The notes under the pieces are model-generated. The model was not told where the DNA came from and did no database searches. It was given only the letters and a program-made list of their open reading frames with translations. Shown here one piece after another: positions 1 to 9,819 of a stretch of DNA of 43,624 nt. Source of the DNA: Fibrobacter sp. (GTDB lineage Bacteria; Fibrobacterota; Chitinivibrionia; Chitinivibrionales; Chitinispirillaceae); contig JAAYIG010000139.1 of assembly GCA_012523595.1 (NCBI GenBank), positions 1 through 43,624 of the forward strand, read 5' to 3'. The translations under genes were made by a program, and so were the position numbers. Every line of letters begins with the position of its first letter. Position 1 is the stretch's first letter.

Positions 1-1936
1 CAGTCTGCCCGGATACTTTCCATTTGATACCAGACACTCTGGCCCGTAAATCTCCTCCGGCATTTCTGCTCCCGACAAAATCACTGGATGGAAAGATCTC
101 CAGATCACGGATCACACTCTGATGATTGTAGTTGGGACCGTTCCCGTCACTGTCATCCCAGATAAACTGCAATGAAGGAAGGAAAGTTCCCGCTGATCCG
201 GGGGTAAAAGTTCCGCGGTATTCAGTAAACCCGTCCTTACCGGTTCCTTTCGGGGTAAGCTCTATGATGTTCACTGTGGTGTCAGTCGGTCCGTAATTAC
301 CCACCGCGGCCTGCGTTGTCAAATGAAACCTGAGCACGGCCCACTGTGAAGAGGGATCATTGAGCACCTGGACAGACACAGTCTGTTCTTCCGCGGTCAA
401 GGTAACCGGAACTCCGCCGCCGACTATCCATGTCGAGGCACTTCCCCACTGAGAATGATTCATCCCCATTCCAGTCTGAAGGTCTGCAACAGAAAAAGTC
501 CCCCACCCGGCATAGATCTGCCACTGACTTGCTCTGGGAGGCGCAAAAAATACCCCTTTGGAAGGATCAAGCATCCTGATCACAGCCGTGGCTGTATCCG
601 ATGCATCGCCACTCCTTAAGGCATACACAAAACGATCGGTACCTGCCCACCCCGCTGCGGGTGTATAAGTAAACGATCCGTCTGAATTGAGGGCAACTGT
701 GCCATGGGATACCGGTGTTATAAGCGATGCAGACAAGGTCTGCCCGGGTGTAGGATCTCTATCATTTGCAAGCACACCAGGAGCCGCAACAGTCAGGGTT
801 TTACCGGTGGTATCAGCATACCAGTCATCCCCGGCTACCGGAGGGAAATCCAGTGTTACATCTGATGATGCGGATGTCTTAAGTGCCCGCATCCCCTGCC
901 CCGCCTCAGGCAGCCCCCCAAAACCATCATGCGCTGTATATGTCCAGCCCATCGCGCCTGCATACCCGTTTTCCATCAGATAGTTCCAGCACTGCGCGGG
1001 CGTCAGTCCGCCTAAAGAATCAGAAAGGCCCTTTGCAGGAAATTCTGCGATGACAAGAGGCTTGTCGAGTCCCCAGTAGGAGGCAGGATGGTGGAAGGGG
1101 GATCGTTTGGTCCCGGCCCACTCATAGTAATGAACCATATAGAAGTCCAGCGTTCCATCCGGATCACCGCCAACACTTACAAGCGCAGAATCTGTGTAGT
1201 AGTTGTGGTCTCCCTCGATGGTATTTGACCCTGCGATAAAGGCCCAGCATCCGTTGCTTACCGGCACTCCCGGAACTGCCCGGTGAATAGCCCCGGTCAC
1301 CTGGTTTACTGTTTTCTGCACATCGGTGATCTCGATTCCTGAGGCCATACTTCCCCAGTCACCCGCAATCGACTTCACCATCCCCTCCGGTTCATTGAAA
1401 ATCTCCCAGCATAGAATTGCAGGATGGTGTCCGATAGCCCTCACCAGTGGAACCACAGCATTGTCAATAAATGCCTTGCGTCCCTCATCGGTCTGCAGGA
1501 TCATCTTGTTTGCCTCTATATCGACACCAGTCTTTCCAGTTTTCATCATGTCAAAAGACAGCAGACACAGATCGATGCTTACACCGCGGGAGTACCCCAT
1601 GTCCAGCACCTTTCTGATATTAGCCACTGTAGATTCACCAAGTCCTGTAGTAAGCTTTGTAACCGGATCTATGAGAGGATCATTTGAACAGTCTGTAAAC
1701 AGCCACCATCGTACCGCATTTCCCCCTGAATCCGCCACACCCTGAATCATTTCCTCAAACCAGAGCGAATCAAGAGGATACTTGCCCACATCGCCTCCGA
1801 AATTTTTCCAGGCAGCGTTGATTCCAGACACGAATATCTTCTGTTCATAGGACATTGTTACCCGGTCAAGCGGGCCGGCACTGGTGATCATCACACAGAA
1901 AACCACTGTTGCTGATACGGTTATCCAGTTTTTCAT
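1..1936 (-). CDS. Secreted GH5-type glycoside hydrolase with cadherin-like and carbohydrate-binding-like domains (3' end outside window)
   Basis: I translated this open frame from the ATG at 1936; it runs 645 codons to the window edge with no stop, so the C-terminus is missing. Residues 1-20 are a signal peptide (MKNW, hydrophobic core, ending near SAG). Residues about 30-330 form a clan-A (beta/alpha)8 barrel: the acid/base is the Glu of [10 protein letters not shown] and the likely nucleophile is the Glu of [12 protein letters not shown]. Next comes a cadherin-like/Big_9 module (VLANDRDP...[14 protein letters not shown]), then a beta-sandwich resembling a carbohydrate-binding module ([16 protein letters not shown] onward). 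Beta-mannanase or endoglucanase activity is the likely role; the subfamily cannot be fixed by eye. A T9SS-type tail may lie beyond the window. A weak AGGT Shine-Dalgarno precedes the start. Confidence 0.85.
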   Translation of the reverse strand, partial: MKNWITVSATVVFCVMITSAGPLDRVTMSYEQKIFVSGINAAWKNFGGDVGKYPLDSLWFEEMIQGVADSGGNAVRWWLFTDCSNDPLIDPVTKLTTGLGESTVANIRKVLDMGYSRGVSIDLCLLSFDMMKTGKTGVDIEANKMILQTDEGRKAFIDNAVVPLVRAIGHHPAILCWEIFNEPEGMVKSIAGDWGSMASGIEITDVQKTVNQVTGAIHRAVPGVPVSNGCWAFIAGSNTIEGDHNYYTDSALVSVGGDPDGTLDFYMVHYYEWAGTKRSPFHHPASYWGLDKPLVIAEFPAKGLSDSLGGLTPAQCWNYLMENGYAGAMGWTYTAHDGFGGLPEAGQGMRALKTSASSDVTLDFPPVAGDDWYADTTGKTLTVAAPGVLANDRDPTPGQTLSASLITPVSHGTVALNSDGSFTYTPAAGWAGTDRFVYALRSGDASDTATAVIRMLDPSKGVFFAPPRASQWQIYAGWGTFSVADLQTGMGMNHSQWGSASTWIVGGGVPVTLTAEEQTVSVQVLNDPSSQWAVLRFHLTTQAAVGNYGPTDTTVNIIELTPKGTGKDGFTEYRGTFTPGSAGTFLPSLQFIWDDSDGNGPNYNHQSVIRDLEIFPSSDFVGSRNAGGDLRARVSGIKWKVSGQT

Positions 1937-2000
1937 GTTTTACCTGTTTGTCAGTGTTTATCGGGTATCGATAATATCATACCGGTACAATGTCATTGGT

Positions 2001-2029
2001 TTCGATACCGATTCCGACCCCGATTGGGA
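2001..2029 (+). repeat. Solo GATACCGATTCC box
   Basis: This sequence (TTCGATACCGATTCCGACCCC, then GATTGGGAA) is a solo copy of the box that ends the composite dispersed repeats elsewhere in the window (for example 12448-12482 and 30031-30060). It lies just upstream of the radical SAM gene. If the upstream ATG at 1990 is used as the start, the box is translated as SIPIPTPIG, which argues against that start. Confidence 0.7.
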
Positions 2030-2100
2030 AAATGCACCTACTACTAAAATATAAATGGCCGCTGAAACTATATTTCTCTATTCCATTCCGGAGTGAATAT

Positions 2101-3063
2101 ATGAGAATAATGCCTCTTCAGAATTATCTGCCGACTCTCAAAGGGATCCTATACAATTCCATAATACGGGAACCGGTTTATCCTTTTTACGCATCTTTCA
2201 AGCTGACATCACGCTGTCATTTCGGCTGTCCATTCTGCAACGTAAAAAAAGATCCTGTGAAGGATCTCTCCACTGAGGAGGTCAAGGCTATCCTCAAAAA
2301 CCTCTCCTGTTCACCGGTACTGATGGTAAGCTTTGAGGGTGGTGAGCCTTTGCTTCGGGAAGATATCGGGGAGCTGCTCCGGTTTGCCCGAAGCTGCAGG
2401 TTTTATCTCCTGTTTACTACAAGTGTAAAAAATCTCACATCGTATCCTCTGGATGAGTATGCAAAGTATATAGATTTCCTTCATGTCTCGATCGATGAGG
2501 GGCACGACAACCTGGAAATGTTCAAACTTCTGCCTGAACTCTCCAGGCTTCCCCTCCAGGTATCGGTACAGACAGTTGTAACCAGAGATACAGTGGAGTC
2601 ACTGGATGAAAAAGTGAGACTCTGTCATGAGCAGGGTGCAAACATAGTAGTAATCCCTGCGGCACACATGGATAAAACAGAAAACTACTTTCCTGATCTT
2701 GATCTGCTGGAAAAAAAGCTGCTTTATCTAAGAAAGATCTATCCTGCCACGATTCATACACCTCAAGGCTATTTCAGCGCTTACAGAAAGCAAAAATGCT
2801 CTACAGCATCAGTAATAATTTCACCTGACGGATTCCTGTATTATCCCTGCCATATCCTCGGCAAAAAAGGACCGGACCTGAAAACTGTGGATCTCTGCGA
2901 ATGGCTTCGTTCAGAGGAGGCAAAGCAGGCAAGACAGGTGATGCGTGAGTGCGAAAGAAATTGCGGATGGTATCAGTACTACTCAATTGACTCTTACACT
3001 TCGGTGTCGTCGGTTATCGATGCGCTGCGGCCAGTGCTGTCCAAAAAGAGGACCACTGATTAA
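2101..3063 (+). CDS. Radical SAM protein with SPASM-like C-terminal cysteines
   Basis: This is a 320-residue radical SAM enzyme. The [4Fe-4S]/SAM motif CxxxCxxC is at C39, C43 and C46 (RCHFGCPFC), followed by the SAM-binding FEGGEPLLRED motif. C-terminal cysteines (KQKCSTAS, YYPCHILG, ECERNCGW) suggest one auxiliary cluster of the SPASM/twitch kind, as in peptide- or cofactor-modifying enzymes; the substrate is unknown and no peptide precursor gene is evident nearby. I chose the ATG at 2101 because GGAG lies 7 nt upstream. The in-frame ATG at 1990 would translate a dispersed DNA repeat. The gene converges on the MerR-type gene at 3561. Confidence 0.88.
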   Translation: MRIMPLQNYLPTLKGILYNSIIREPVYPFYASFKLTSRCHFGCPFCNVKKDPVKDLSTEEVKAILKNLSCSPVLMVSFEGGEPLLREDIGELLRFARSCRFYLLFTTSVKNLTSYPLDEYAKYIDFLHVSIDEGHDNLEMFKLLPELSRLPLQVSVQTVVTRDTVESLDEKVRLCHEQGANIVVIPAAHMDKTENYFPDLDLLEKKLLYLRKIYPATIHTPQGYFSAYRKQKCSTASVIISPDGFLYYPCHILGKKGPDLKTVDLCEWLRSEEAKQARQVMRECERNCGWYQYYSIDSYTSVSSVIDALRPVLSKKRTTD

Positions 3064-3153
3064 TATGACTTAAGATGTGATTACTTTGATTTGAATTACG
3101 GAAGAAGGTTTAGATACCGATTCCGAGTTGAAGAGAGATGTAAGCCCTGCTCT

Positions 3154-3561
3154 TTATTCCTTCAAAATGGAGAGAATGCCGGTGAGTTCTTTTCTGATTT
3201 CATCGATATACTCTTTCTGGTTTTCAGCCGCATTTTGAGAGGAGGGCTGGGATGGTTTTTCCTCAGGAATATCCAGAGCCAGTTGAAGATCGGGTTTCAT
3301 CTGCCCGGTCTCGGGAATTTCCTTTATCTCAGAGAGCTTTTTCTTGGCTCCGGGGATGGTAAATTTTTCTTCGTAAAGCAGAAATTTGATATAGTTTACT
3401 AAATCTATATCTTTCTGCCTGTACGCTCTGTTACCCGCGCGATTCTTTTTTGGACGCAATTGGGAAAACTCACTCTCCCAGTACCGCAGAACATGCGGTT
3501 CGAGGCCGGTCAGACTGCAGACTTCACTGATTGAATAGTATGCCTTTTTGATATTGACCAT
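3154..3561 (-). CDS. MerR/MlrA-type transcriptional regulator
   Basis: This 135-residue protein has a winged-helix MerR-type DNA-binding domain at about residues 6-75 (YYSISEVCSLTGLEPHVLRYWESEF, then NRAYRQKDIDLVNYIKFLLYEEKFT). A charged, proline-rich linker and a short C-terminal helix (QKEYIDEIRKELTGILSILKE) that could dimerise follow. No cysteine or other effector-binding domain is visible, so it resembles the short MerR proteins common in deltaproteobacteria and the FCB group, whose ligands are unknown. It is the last gene of the minus-strand run der-gpsA-merR, 30 bp after gpsA, and is probably co-transcribed. Confidence 0.85.
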   Translation of the reverse strand: MVNIKKAYYSISEVCSLTGLEPHVLRYWESEFSQLRPKKNRAGNRAYRQKDIDLVNYIKFLLYEEKFTIPGAKKKLSEIKEIPETGQMKPDLQLALDIPEEKPSQPSSQNAAENQKEYIDEIRKELTGILSILKE

Positions 3562-3591
3562 AAAATACCTCTTAAGAGTAACCGGTTATAT

Positions 3592-4608
3592 TTACCACCA
3601 TTCAGGCTTGGATTCCCGCAGCATCAGATCCCGCACTGCAAGCCTGGCACTTTTATTCTCGAAAAGTGTCTTGTATACTTCCTGAGTAATTGGCATCTCA
3701 ATATCGAGTTTTCTGGACAGATCATACACAGATTTTGTAGTCTGAACTCCTTCGGCGACCATGGTCATATTGTCAAGAGCCTGCTGGAGATTGAGACCGG
3801 ATGCTATAAGCTCACCCATTTTTCTGTTCCGGCTGTGTTTACTTATACAAGTCGTTATCAGATCTCCGATACCTGCCAGTCCGGAAAAGGTAGAACTCTG
3901 TGCTCCCATCTTTTCCCCCAGCCTCATCATCTCCGCTATACCTCTTGTCAGAAGCGCACCCTTTGTATTGTCCCCGAGCCCGAGTCCATCACAGATTCCT
4001 GCTGCCAGAGCGATTACATTCTTCACACTTCCAGCCAGTTCCACTCCCCGCATATCGGAATTTGTGTAGATACGAAAAACCTCTGTTGAAAAGGCTTCCT
4101 GGATGATTTCAGCAAGTTTCAAATTGTCAGATGCAGCCACCACAGTGGTGGGAATATCTCTTGAGACCTCTTCAGCATGAGAAGGTCCGGAGAGCGCTGC
4201 CAGCTTATCAGTTGACAACCCGGGGATTTCATCCATTATTACATCTGTCATAAGCTTCAGAGTGTCATTTTCTATCCCCTTGGACACCACAACCCATCCC
4301 TGTATCATATTAACACAAGCTTTTTCAACCGATTTTGATACACACTTCATCGTTGAACGCATAGTCTGTGACGGAACCGCACAAACCATATAATCCGAAA
4401 GCTGGATCGCCGGCCGGATATCGTTTACAATATCAATAGATTCCGGAATATGTATTCCAGGAAGCTTCACAGAATGCTCTCTTTTATCTCTGAGCATTTC
4501 AGCATCAGAGGGATTGAACTCCCACATCACAATCTGATGACCACGTCTATGCAGGAGAACCGACAAGGCGATAGCCCAGCTCCCCGCACCAAGAATGCCT
4601 ATTTTCAC
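3592..4608 (-). CDS. gpsA: Glycerol-3-phosphate dehydrogenase [NAD(P)+]
   Basis: GpsA reduces dihydroxyacetone phosphate to sn-glycerol 3-phosphate for phospholipid synthesis in the cytosol. The 338-residue product has the N-terminal Rossmann motif (KIGILGAGSWAIAL), the VCAVPSQTMR segment, a GWVVVSKGIE loop, and the conserved AGSVKNVIALAAGICDGLGLGDNTKGALLTRG block containing the catalytic Lys. SGLAGIGDL and SRNRKMGE motifs follow. The usual GAGSWGTAL is GAGSWAIAL here. I chose the GTG at 4608: it overlaps the stop of der (GTGA) and has GGAGGA just upstream. A longer frame from 4692 would add 28 unrelated residues inside der. Confidence 0.95.
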   Translation of the reverse strand: MKIGILGAGSWAIALSVLLHRRGHQIVMWEFNPSDAEMLRDKREHSVKLPGIHIPESIDIVNDIRPAIQLSDYMVCAVPSQTMRSTMKCVSKSVEKACVNMIQGWVVVSKGIENDTLKLMTDVIMDEIPGLSTDKLAALSGPSHAEEVSRDIPTTVVAASDNLKLAEIIQEAFSTEVFRIYTNSDMRGVELAGSVKNVIALAAGICDGLGLGDNTKGALLTRGIAEMMRLGEKMGAQSSTFSGLAGIGDLITTCISKHSRNRKMGELIASGLNLQQALDNMTMVAEGVQTTKSVYDLSRKLDIEMPITQEVYKTLFENKSARLAVRDLMLRESKPEWW

Positions 4609-5984
4609 ACTTCCTCCCGGGTTTCGGTCTGCCCTGCACTGCCCCGATGTTTCGCCTTGGCTATGGGACGGAACTCCAGTATCAAGGGGCAACCTTCAAA
4701 ATTATATGTTTCGTAGATCTTGTTGGACAAATAACGGATATATGCCGGAGAAATCTGCTTTGGATTGGTGACAAAAAATTTAAAGAGTGGATAAGGCGCA
4801 TCTACCTGCTTTGCACCGAGAAATCTTACCGGATTTTCGGGAATTGCAGGATGAGGGTGGGATCTGACCCAACTGAAAACTCTATTCTCGAATTCTGCAG
4901 ATGGAACCCTGGTTTTAAGCCGCTCTTTTATCTCCAAAGCAGTGTCGATTACTGCTGTAACTCTCTGACCAGTAAGAGCCGAGATAGAAACCATAGGTAT
5001 GTAACGCAGTTCCATAAACTCTTCGCGTGTGGCTGCGACCAGTTGATCAAAAGTCTTATGGTCCTTCTCCACAGTATCCCATTTGTTCCAGGCCAGAAGC
5101 ATCCCTTTACGCATCTCCTGGATCTTTTTGACAATCCGAAGATCCTGTACGCCGATCTTGTTTTTTACATCCACGACAAGAACACAGATGTCACAACGTT
5201 CGATACTCTGAATTGCCCTGAGATTGGAATAGTATTCCATGTCCTCCCTGACATGAGAGCGCTTGCGCAGCCCCGCAGTATCTATCAGCACGATTCTCTT
5301 GTCTTTGTAAAGCATCTCGGTGTCAATTGCATCCCTGGTTGTTCCTGGTTCATGATGCACTATCATTCTGTTTTTTCCAAGAAGCTTGTTTACCAGTGAT
5401 GATTTTCCGGCATTGGGACGTCCCACTATGGCCAGTTTCAACACAGGCTCCAGGGATTGCTCAGGAGGAACAAGGGATCCGCTTATGCGTTCGATTACAA
5501 CATCAAGAAGATCCGCTACACCCAGGCCGTGAAGCGCGGAAACCGGGTAGATGCTGTCTATGCCAAGAGCACGGTAGGTGTTAATCTCATATTCGACCTT
5601 CCTGGAATCCGCTTTGTTTACAACAAGGATAGTCTTTTCAGACGCAGCCTTCCTTAACTGCTTCGCAATCAGCATGTCAAGGTCGGTAATGCCGCTTTTA
5701 GCATCAATCAGAAACAGGACCAGATCCGATTCCTTTACAGCAATATGCACCTGCTCGTGAATCGCTTCCGCCATCTTTTCACGGCTGCTCGGCAGCATTC
5801 CTCCGGTATCGATGAGAATGAACTCGTGTCCGTTCCAGTTGGCTGTGAAATAGTGCCGATCCCGTGTGACACCGGCAACATCATCAACAACTGCAACTCT
5901 CTTCCCGATTATTCTGTTAAACAGGCTCGATTTGCCCACATTTGGCCTGCCGATAACCGATACAACCGGTTTTTTATTCCCCAA
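4605..5984 (-). CDS. der: GTPase Der (EngA), ribosome assembly
   Basis: Der is a double-GTPase factor for 50S subunit maturation. The 459-residue product shows two G domains: P-loops GRPNVGKS (residues 12-19) and GRPNAGKS (about 190), switch motifs DTGGM and DTAGL, and NKxD motifs (NKAD, NKWD). A C-terminal KH-like domain follows (residues about 355-450, VPSAEFENRVFSWVRSHPHP...). The start codon is TTG at 5984, supported by GGAGG a few bases upstream; no in-frame ATG exists near the conserved N-terminus. It is translationally coupled to gpsA by a 4-nt overlap. Confidence 0.96.
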   Translation of the reverse strand: MGNKKPVVSVIGRPNVGKSSLFNRIIGKRVAVVDDVAGVTRDRHYFTANWNGHEFILIDTGGMLPSSREKMAEAIHEQVHIAVKESDLVLFLIDAKSGITDLDMLIAKQLRKAASEKTILVVNKADSRKVEYEINTYRALGIDSIYPVSALHGLGVADLLDVVIERISGSLVPPEQSLEPVLKLAIVGRPNAGKSSLVNKLLGKNRMIVHHEPGTTRDAIDTEMLYKDKRIVLIDTAGLRKRSHVREDMEYYSNLRAIQSIERCDICVLVVDVKNKIGVQDLRIVKKIQEMRKGMLLAWNKWDTVEKDHKTFDQLVAATREEFMELRYIPMVSISALTGQRVTAVIDTALEIKERLKTRVPSAEFENRVFSWVRSHPHPAIPENPVRFLGAKQVDAPYPLFKFFVTNPKQISPAYIRYLSNKIYETYNFEGCPLILEFRPIAKAKHRGSAGQTETREEV

Positions 5985-6133
5985 ACCACCTCCCGGATAA
6001 GCAGTACCAAAAGTTACCTTATTTTTAATGCGTTGTCAATAATAAACTTACAAGAATCCTTTAGAGATTTGCTGTAACAAAAAGACAGAGTCGTAAAGAG
6101 AAGTCAAGGGATGATTACGGAGAACACTGCTGA

Positions 6134-6823
6134 TCAGTAAACCGGACCTGTTTCATAATACCCCCCTACCGATTTACGGTAGGAGAAAACCAGCAGATAA
6201 AGAGGTGCTTTGAAGGAATCCGGTGCGGTGATTGTATCTCTGTTTCTGTAGCTGCGCTCAGGAGTCCTGCTCCCGAGACTGTCCTGAACAGCAAAAGTGG
6301 TCTGGGATCCGCTGGCGATTATATAAAATTTATTTATAGAGGTATCTCTTATGCTGAAATAATCGGTATCATTGGCCGAGGAGAGGGTGCCAAAGACTTT
6401 TTTGGGAAGATGGTCTGATGTCTCAATGGTATTATTGGGTTCCCGTTCGAAGGCATGTGTAAAGAAAACCACCGAATCTACAGAGAGTGGCTCATCATTA
6501 ACCGACATAATCCTCTTATCTGCCCGTATTACGAAACGGGTATTACCCGGAAATGGTTCTGAAGGCACAATGAAAACAGTGTCATTTGTCGCAGAGATTG
6601 TGTAATAGTACTGCTCGAAAAGTGGTTTGATACTGAAGGAAATCTGGCCGGTGTCACTGATTGCCCTTGAGAAGCAGAGAGGAACTGACTGAAACGGGGA
6701 AATTGTATCGGATATATTTTCAGGCAGAGACATAGTGAAGGGCTCTATCGTTCCCGATGGGATGACGCAGTGCAAAACCGAAGAAATAATAAGTGTGACA
6801 GTTATTTTCAAGAAAAGACGCAT
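6134..6823 (-). CDS. Secreted protein with Big_5-like and PPC-like segments
   Basis: The 229-residue product begins with a signal peptide (MRLFLKITVTLIISSVLHC). The LHC end is a poor lipobox, so lipidation is doubtful. Residues about 30-125 resemble a bacterial Ig-like (Big_5/SbsA) fold, with FTMSLPENISDTISP, VFIVPSEPFPGNTRFVIRA and VVFFTHAFE. Residues about 127-210 resemble a pre-peptidase C-terminal-like beta sandwich (EPNNTIETSDHL, then NDTDYFSI). No catalytic motif is seen. It probably acts in the periplasm or on the surface. The gene is divergent from miaA and has no Shine-Dalgarno; see the promoter entry at 6824-6858. Confidence 0.65.
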   Translation of the reverse strand: MRLFLKITVTLIISSVLHCVIPSGTIEPFTMSLPENISDTISPFQSVPLCFSRAISDTGQISFSIKPLFEQYYYTISATNDTVFIVPSEPFPGNTRFVIRADKRIMSVNDEPLSVDSVVFFTHAFEREPNNTIETSDHLPKKVFGTLSSANDTDYFSIRDTSINKFYIIASGSQTTFAVQDSLGSRTPERSYRNRDTITAPDSFKAPLYLLVFSYRKSVGGYYETGPVY

Positions 6824-6858
6824 AACGTAATTATATGGTTATAGCAGATATTGAGCAA
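6824..6858 (-). promoter_or_regulatory. Promoter with -10 box 6 nt before the start codon (possible leaderless start)
   Basis: On the minus strand a perfect TATAAT (6835-6830) lies 6 nt before the ATG at 6823. A partial -35, TTGCTC, lies 17 nt further upstream (6858-6853). No Shine-Dalgarno fits in the remaining space, so transcription would start at or next to the A of the start codon. Confidence 0.45.
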
Positions 6859-6892
6859 GAGATCAGAAATTCAGGTGAAGACTGAAAAAGAA

Positions 6893-7834
6893 ATGGAAAA
6901 AAAGGACCTGATTGTTATCTGCGGGCCAACCGCCAGCGGTAAAACACGACTCGGAGTATATCTTGCCTCACATTACAATGGAGAGATTATTTCTGCAGAT
7001 TCCAGGCAGGTATACAGGGGAATGGATATAGGAACCGGCAAAGATCTCAATGAATACTTTATCAACGAAAAAAAGATTCCCTGTCATTTGATCGATATTG
7101 CAAACCCACAGTCTGTATACACCCTTTTTGATTATCAGAAGGATTTTTACAAAGTTTACAGAGAGATAAAACTCCGGAATCGTGTCCCATTTCTTGTTGG
7201 GGGCAGCGGGTTGTATATCGAGGCTGTTCTGAAAAATTATCAGATTCCCGCCATACCGGAAAATGAGGAACTCAGGGAAAAATTAAGCGGACTTGAAAAG
7301 GAGGAGCTCAAAAGGGAGTTGGAGAAGATCGATCCTGATCTTTACAGCAGAACCGATCTGAGCAGTAAAAAACGGATCATTCGGGCACTGGAGATTGCCT
7401 GCTACAGGCGTGAAAACCCTGAAAAAGATGAAATCAGACCAGTTGAGAAGATTAACCCTCTTGTAATCTGTACCCGCTGGGACAGAGAGCGGCTCAGGAA
7501 AAGAATCGACCTGAGGCTTGAATTGAGGCTTCAGGAGGGTATGGTTGATGAGGTCAGGAGAATACTTGGGTCGGGGATATCACAGAAGAGATACTCGTTA
7601 TTTGGTATGGAGTATGGGTATCTTGCCAGATATATTGAAGGCGAAGTTTCCTACACTCAGGCAGTAGAGCAGTTAAAACACAGCATTCATCAACTGGCAA
7701 AGCGTCAGGAAACATGGTTCAGGGGGATGGAGCGGCGTGGAATTGAGGTACACTGGATTAACGGTGCTGATCAGGAGGAGGCATCAGAGATAGTGAGCCG
7801 TTATTTTTCTCCTGTGGACAACCCCAATTGTTGA
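6893..7834 (+). CDS. miaA: tRNA dimethylallyltransferase
   Basis: MiaA transfers a dimethylallyl group to N6 of A37 in tRNAs that read UNN codons. The 313-residue product carries the P-loop GPTASGKT, the DSRQVYRGMDIGTGK motif, GGSGLYIEAV, and the C-terminal block with LFGMEYGYLARYIEGE, the KHSIHQLAKRQETWFRG arginine/lysine motif and a final IEVHWI strand, all typical of the family. I chose the ATG at 6893 because it puts the P-loop at the usual distance. A TTG at 6851 would add 14 residues. There is no strong Shine-Dalgarno for either. The gene is divergent from the secreted protein gene at 6823. Confidence 0.93.
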   Translation: MEKKDLIVICGPTASGKTRLGVYLASHYNGEIISADSRQVYRGMDIGTGKDLNEYFINEKKIPCHLIDIANPQSVYTLFDYQKDFYKVYREIKLRNRVPFLVGGSGLYIEAVLKNYQIPAIPENEELREKLSGLEKEELKRELEKIDPDLYSRTDLSSKKRIIRALEIACYRRENPEKDEIRPVEKINPLVICTRWDRERLRKRIDLRLELRLQEGMVDEVRRILGSGISQKRYSLFGMEYGYLARYIEGEVSYTQAVEQLKHSIHQLAKRQETWFRGMERRGIEVHWINGADQEEASEIVSRYFSPVDNPNC

Positions 7835-8175
7835 TACACCCCAAATCGGGGTCGGAATCAGATTCAAAACCGAAATGCTGCCTGCAAATTAACAAAAATC
7901 TGCTCAAATTTACCAGAGACGCTGTTTAAAATGAACATTACAATTTGATTCACATAACGCGGCAATGTGTCGGTTAGGATCCCGATAAGAACAAGAATTT
8001 TCCCTTCCATGGTAAAATCAAGGCAAGTCATTTCCTGATCATGTTAATTGTTTATACATATCCCAATACAAACAGTTGATCACCATCCAAAAGTCTCCAC
8101 ACCTAAAAAGTCCCTGTAAAAGAATTCAAATATAAAGGCTTTTGGTCAAATTTTTGCCTTGTAATTTCACAATGT
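7835..8175 (+). other. Intergenic region with a solo repeat box
   Basis: This 341-bp gap contains one reverse-oriented copy of the dispersed box at 7839-7866 (CCCCAAATCGGGGTCGGAAT...). Its CCCC/GGGG arms could form a small hairpin after miaA, but no T-run follows. I see no open frame, RNA gene or clear promoter in the rest, which is AT-rich. Confidence 0.5.
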
Positions 8176-9819
8176 ATGTCTAAGAGCACCACCTTATTGA
8201 AAGATTGTCTTCAGTTCCTTTTCAAGTCAACTGCTGAGGGAGTTTATGCTGTTGACGAGCATGGGAAATGCATCTTTTTCAATCAGAAAGCCTCAGATCT
8301 GACAGGCTGGCAAAAAGAAGAGGTGCTGGGCACTCAGATTCATGAAATCATTCATCGATGCCGAAAAAACGGGACCATCTATCCTCAGGAGGAGTGCGAA
8401 ATGCTTGGGGTGCTGCATAAAAAAAGTGCTGTGCGAATAGAAGAGGATATTTGTATTCGCCGGGATGGAACCTTTTTTCCTGCCGATTATTCTGCCTGGC
8501 CTATTATCAAGGAAGAGGAAACCCTGGGAGCGGTAGTATTGATAACTGATATTACCGGGCGGCTGAATACTGAAGAATCACTGAGAAGACACGCTGAGGG
8601 TCTGAGTTTTCTCTCCAATACTGCCACTAAACTGCTCAAATCATCGACCCTGTCTGATCAATTCAAAACAACAGCTGATTTTCTCTACTCCGTAGCAGAA
8701 GATGCCATAATTGCATTCAATGAATTTGATCCCGGGAACCGCACATTGACAATCAGGGAACTGCGCTGCACAGATAATGAAAGGGAGATTTTAAGGAGAA
8801 TTCTGGGACGGAATGTTGAGGGGCTGGTCTTTAATTTTACAGAAGCGACAAGGGGCCGGATGATACCCGGGAAACTTGATCTTCTGGAGGGGGGTCTTTA
8901 TGATCTGACATTCAGGCAGATCCCCAGGTCCATTTGTGATACTCTCGAGCGGGAACTGAATATTGGAGATGTTTTTGCGATGGCCTGTGCAGTTGAGGAT
9001 GACCTTCTGGGCACAGCCACTATCCTTTCCCATGCCTGCGGGGGTTTTCTGAGGAACAAAAACCTGATCGAATCTATTGTAAATCAAGCCGCATTATCTC
9101 TCAAGCGTACCCGTATAGAAAACGAGCTTAACATCCGTCTTGCAGAATCAGAACGCTTCGCTTACACTTTCTCTCATGAGCTGAGAACACCCCTGGTTAC
9201 CTTGAAGTCCTTCCTGGGATACCTGCATCATGATATTAAGGAGCAGAATCAAATGAGCATCAGGGATGATTTAAACCGCATGGAAAATGCAGTGGTTAAG
9301 ATGAGTGATCTTTTTGATGATCTACTGGAATTAATGAAAGCCGGAAGGAAGAGAAATCCCCTGGAGAAAGTGATGTTAAAGAATATCGTAGATGAAGCGC
9401 TTAAACTTGAAGAGGAAGCAATCAAGCGTCAAAATGTGACAATTAAGACTTCAGGCGAGAATATCTCTTTAATCGTTGATTTCCCTGGAATGGTGGAGGT
9501 ATTTCAGAATCTTATCAACAATGCAATCAAGTTTATGGGCTCCCAGCCCAACCCTGAAATAAAGATCGGAGCCATAAAAAAAGGTGAAGAGACAATACTC
9601 TATGTCAAAGACAACGGGATTGGTATTGAGCCTCAATACCAGCACAAGATTTTTGACCTCTTTGAGAAATTTCACCCGGAAATTGCGGGTACAGGAACCG
9701 GTCTTGCAATCGTAAAAAGAATAGTTGAACATCATCACGGTAGAATCTGGGTGGAATCAGAAGGTAAAGGTTCAGGTACTGCGTTTTATTTTACGGTAGG
9801 ACATACCAGTTTTCCTTAG
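8176..9819 (+). CDS. Soluble PAS-GAF sensor histidine kinase
   Basis: The 547-residue product has no membrane segment and should be cytosolic. A PAS domain covers about residues 12-130 (AEGVYAVDEHGKCIFFNQKASDLTGW), followed by a GAF-like domain at about 140-312. The HisKA dimerisation helix has the phospho-acceptor H334 in FSHELRTPL. The HATPase domain spans about 430-545, with the N box NLINNAIKFM, G1 VKDNGIGI and G2 GTGTGLAIVKRI. No receiver domain is fused and no response regulator gene is adjacent, so the partner is unknown. The start at 8176 lacks a clear Shine-Dalgarno. Intergenic gaps of more than 300 bp on both sides indicate a single-gene unit. Confidence 0.9.
   Translation: MSKSTTLLKDCLQFLFKSTAEGVYAVDEHGKCIFFNQKASDLTGWQKEEVLGTQIHEIIHRCRKNGTIYPQEECEMLGVLHKKSAVRIEEDICIRRDGTFFPADYSAWPIIKEEETLGAVVLITDITGRLNTEESLRRHAEGLSFLSNTATKLLKSSTLSDQFKTTADFLYSVAEDAIIAFNEFDPGNRTLTIRELRCTDNEREILRRILGRNVEGLVFNFTEATRGRMIPGKLDLLEGGLYDLTFRQIPRSICDTLERELNIGDVFAMACAVEDDLLGTATILSHACGGFLRNKNLIESIVNQAALSLKRTRIENELNIRLAESERFAYTFSHELRTPLVTLKSFLGYLHHDIKEQNQMSIRDDLNRMENAVVKMSDLFDDLLELMKAGRKRNPLEKVMLKNIVDEALKLEEEAIKRQNVTIKTSGENISLIVDFPGMVEVFQNLINNAIKFMGSQPNPEIKIGAIKKGEETILYVKDNGIGIEPQYQHKIFDLFEKFHPEIAGTGTGLAIVKRIVEHHHGRIWVESEGKGSGTAFYFTVGHTSFP

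Noticed and set aside
1990-2100. Longer start for the radical SAM gene (ATG at 1990)
   Set aside because: The extra residues translate a dispersed DNA repeat (SIPIPTPIG), while the ATG at 2101 has GGAG at ideal spacing.
4647-5399. 250-codon plus-strand frame
   Set aside because: It is antisense to der, which has all GTPase motifs.
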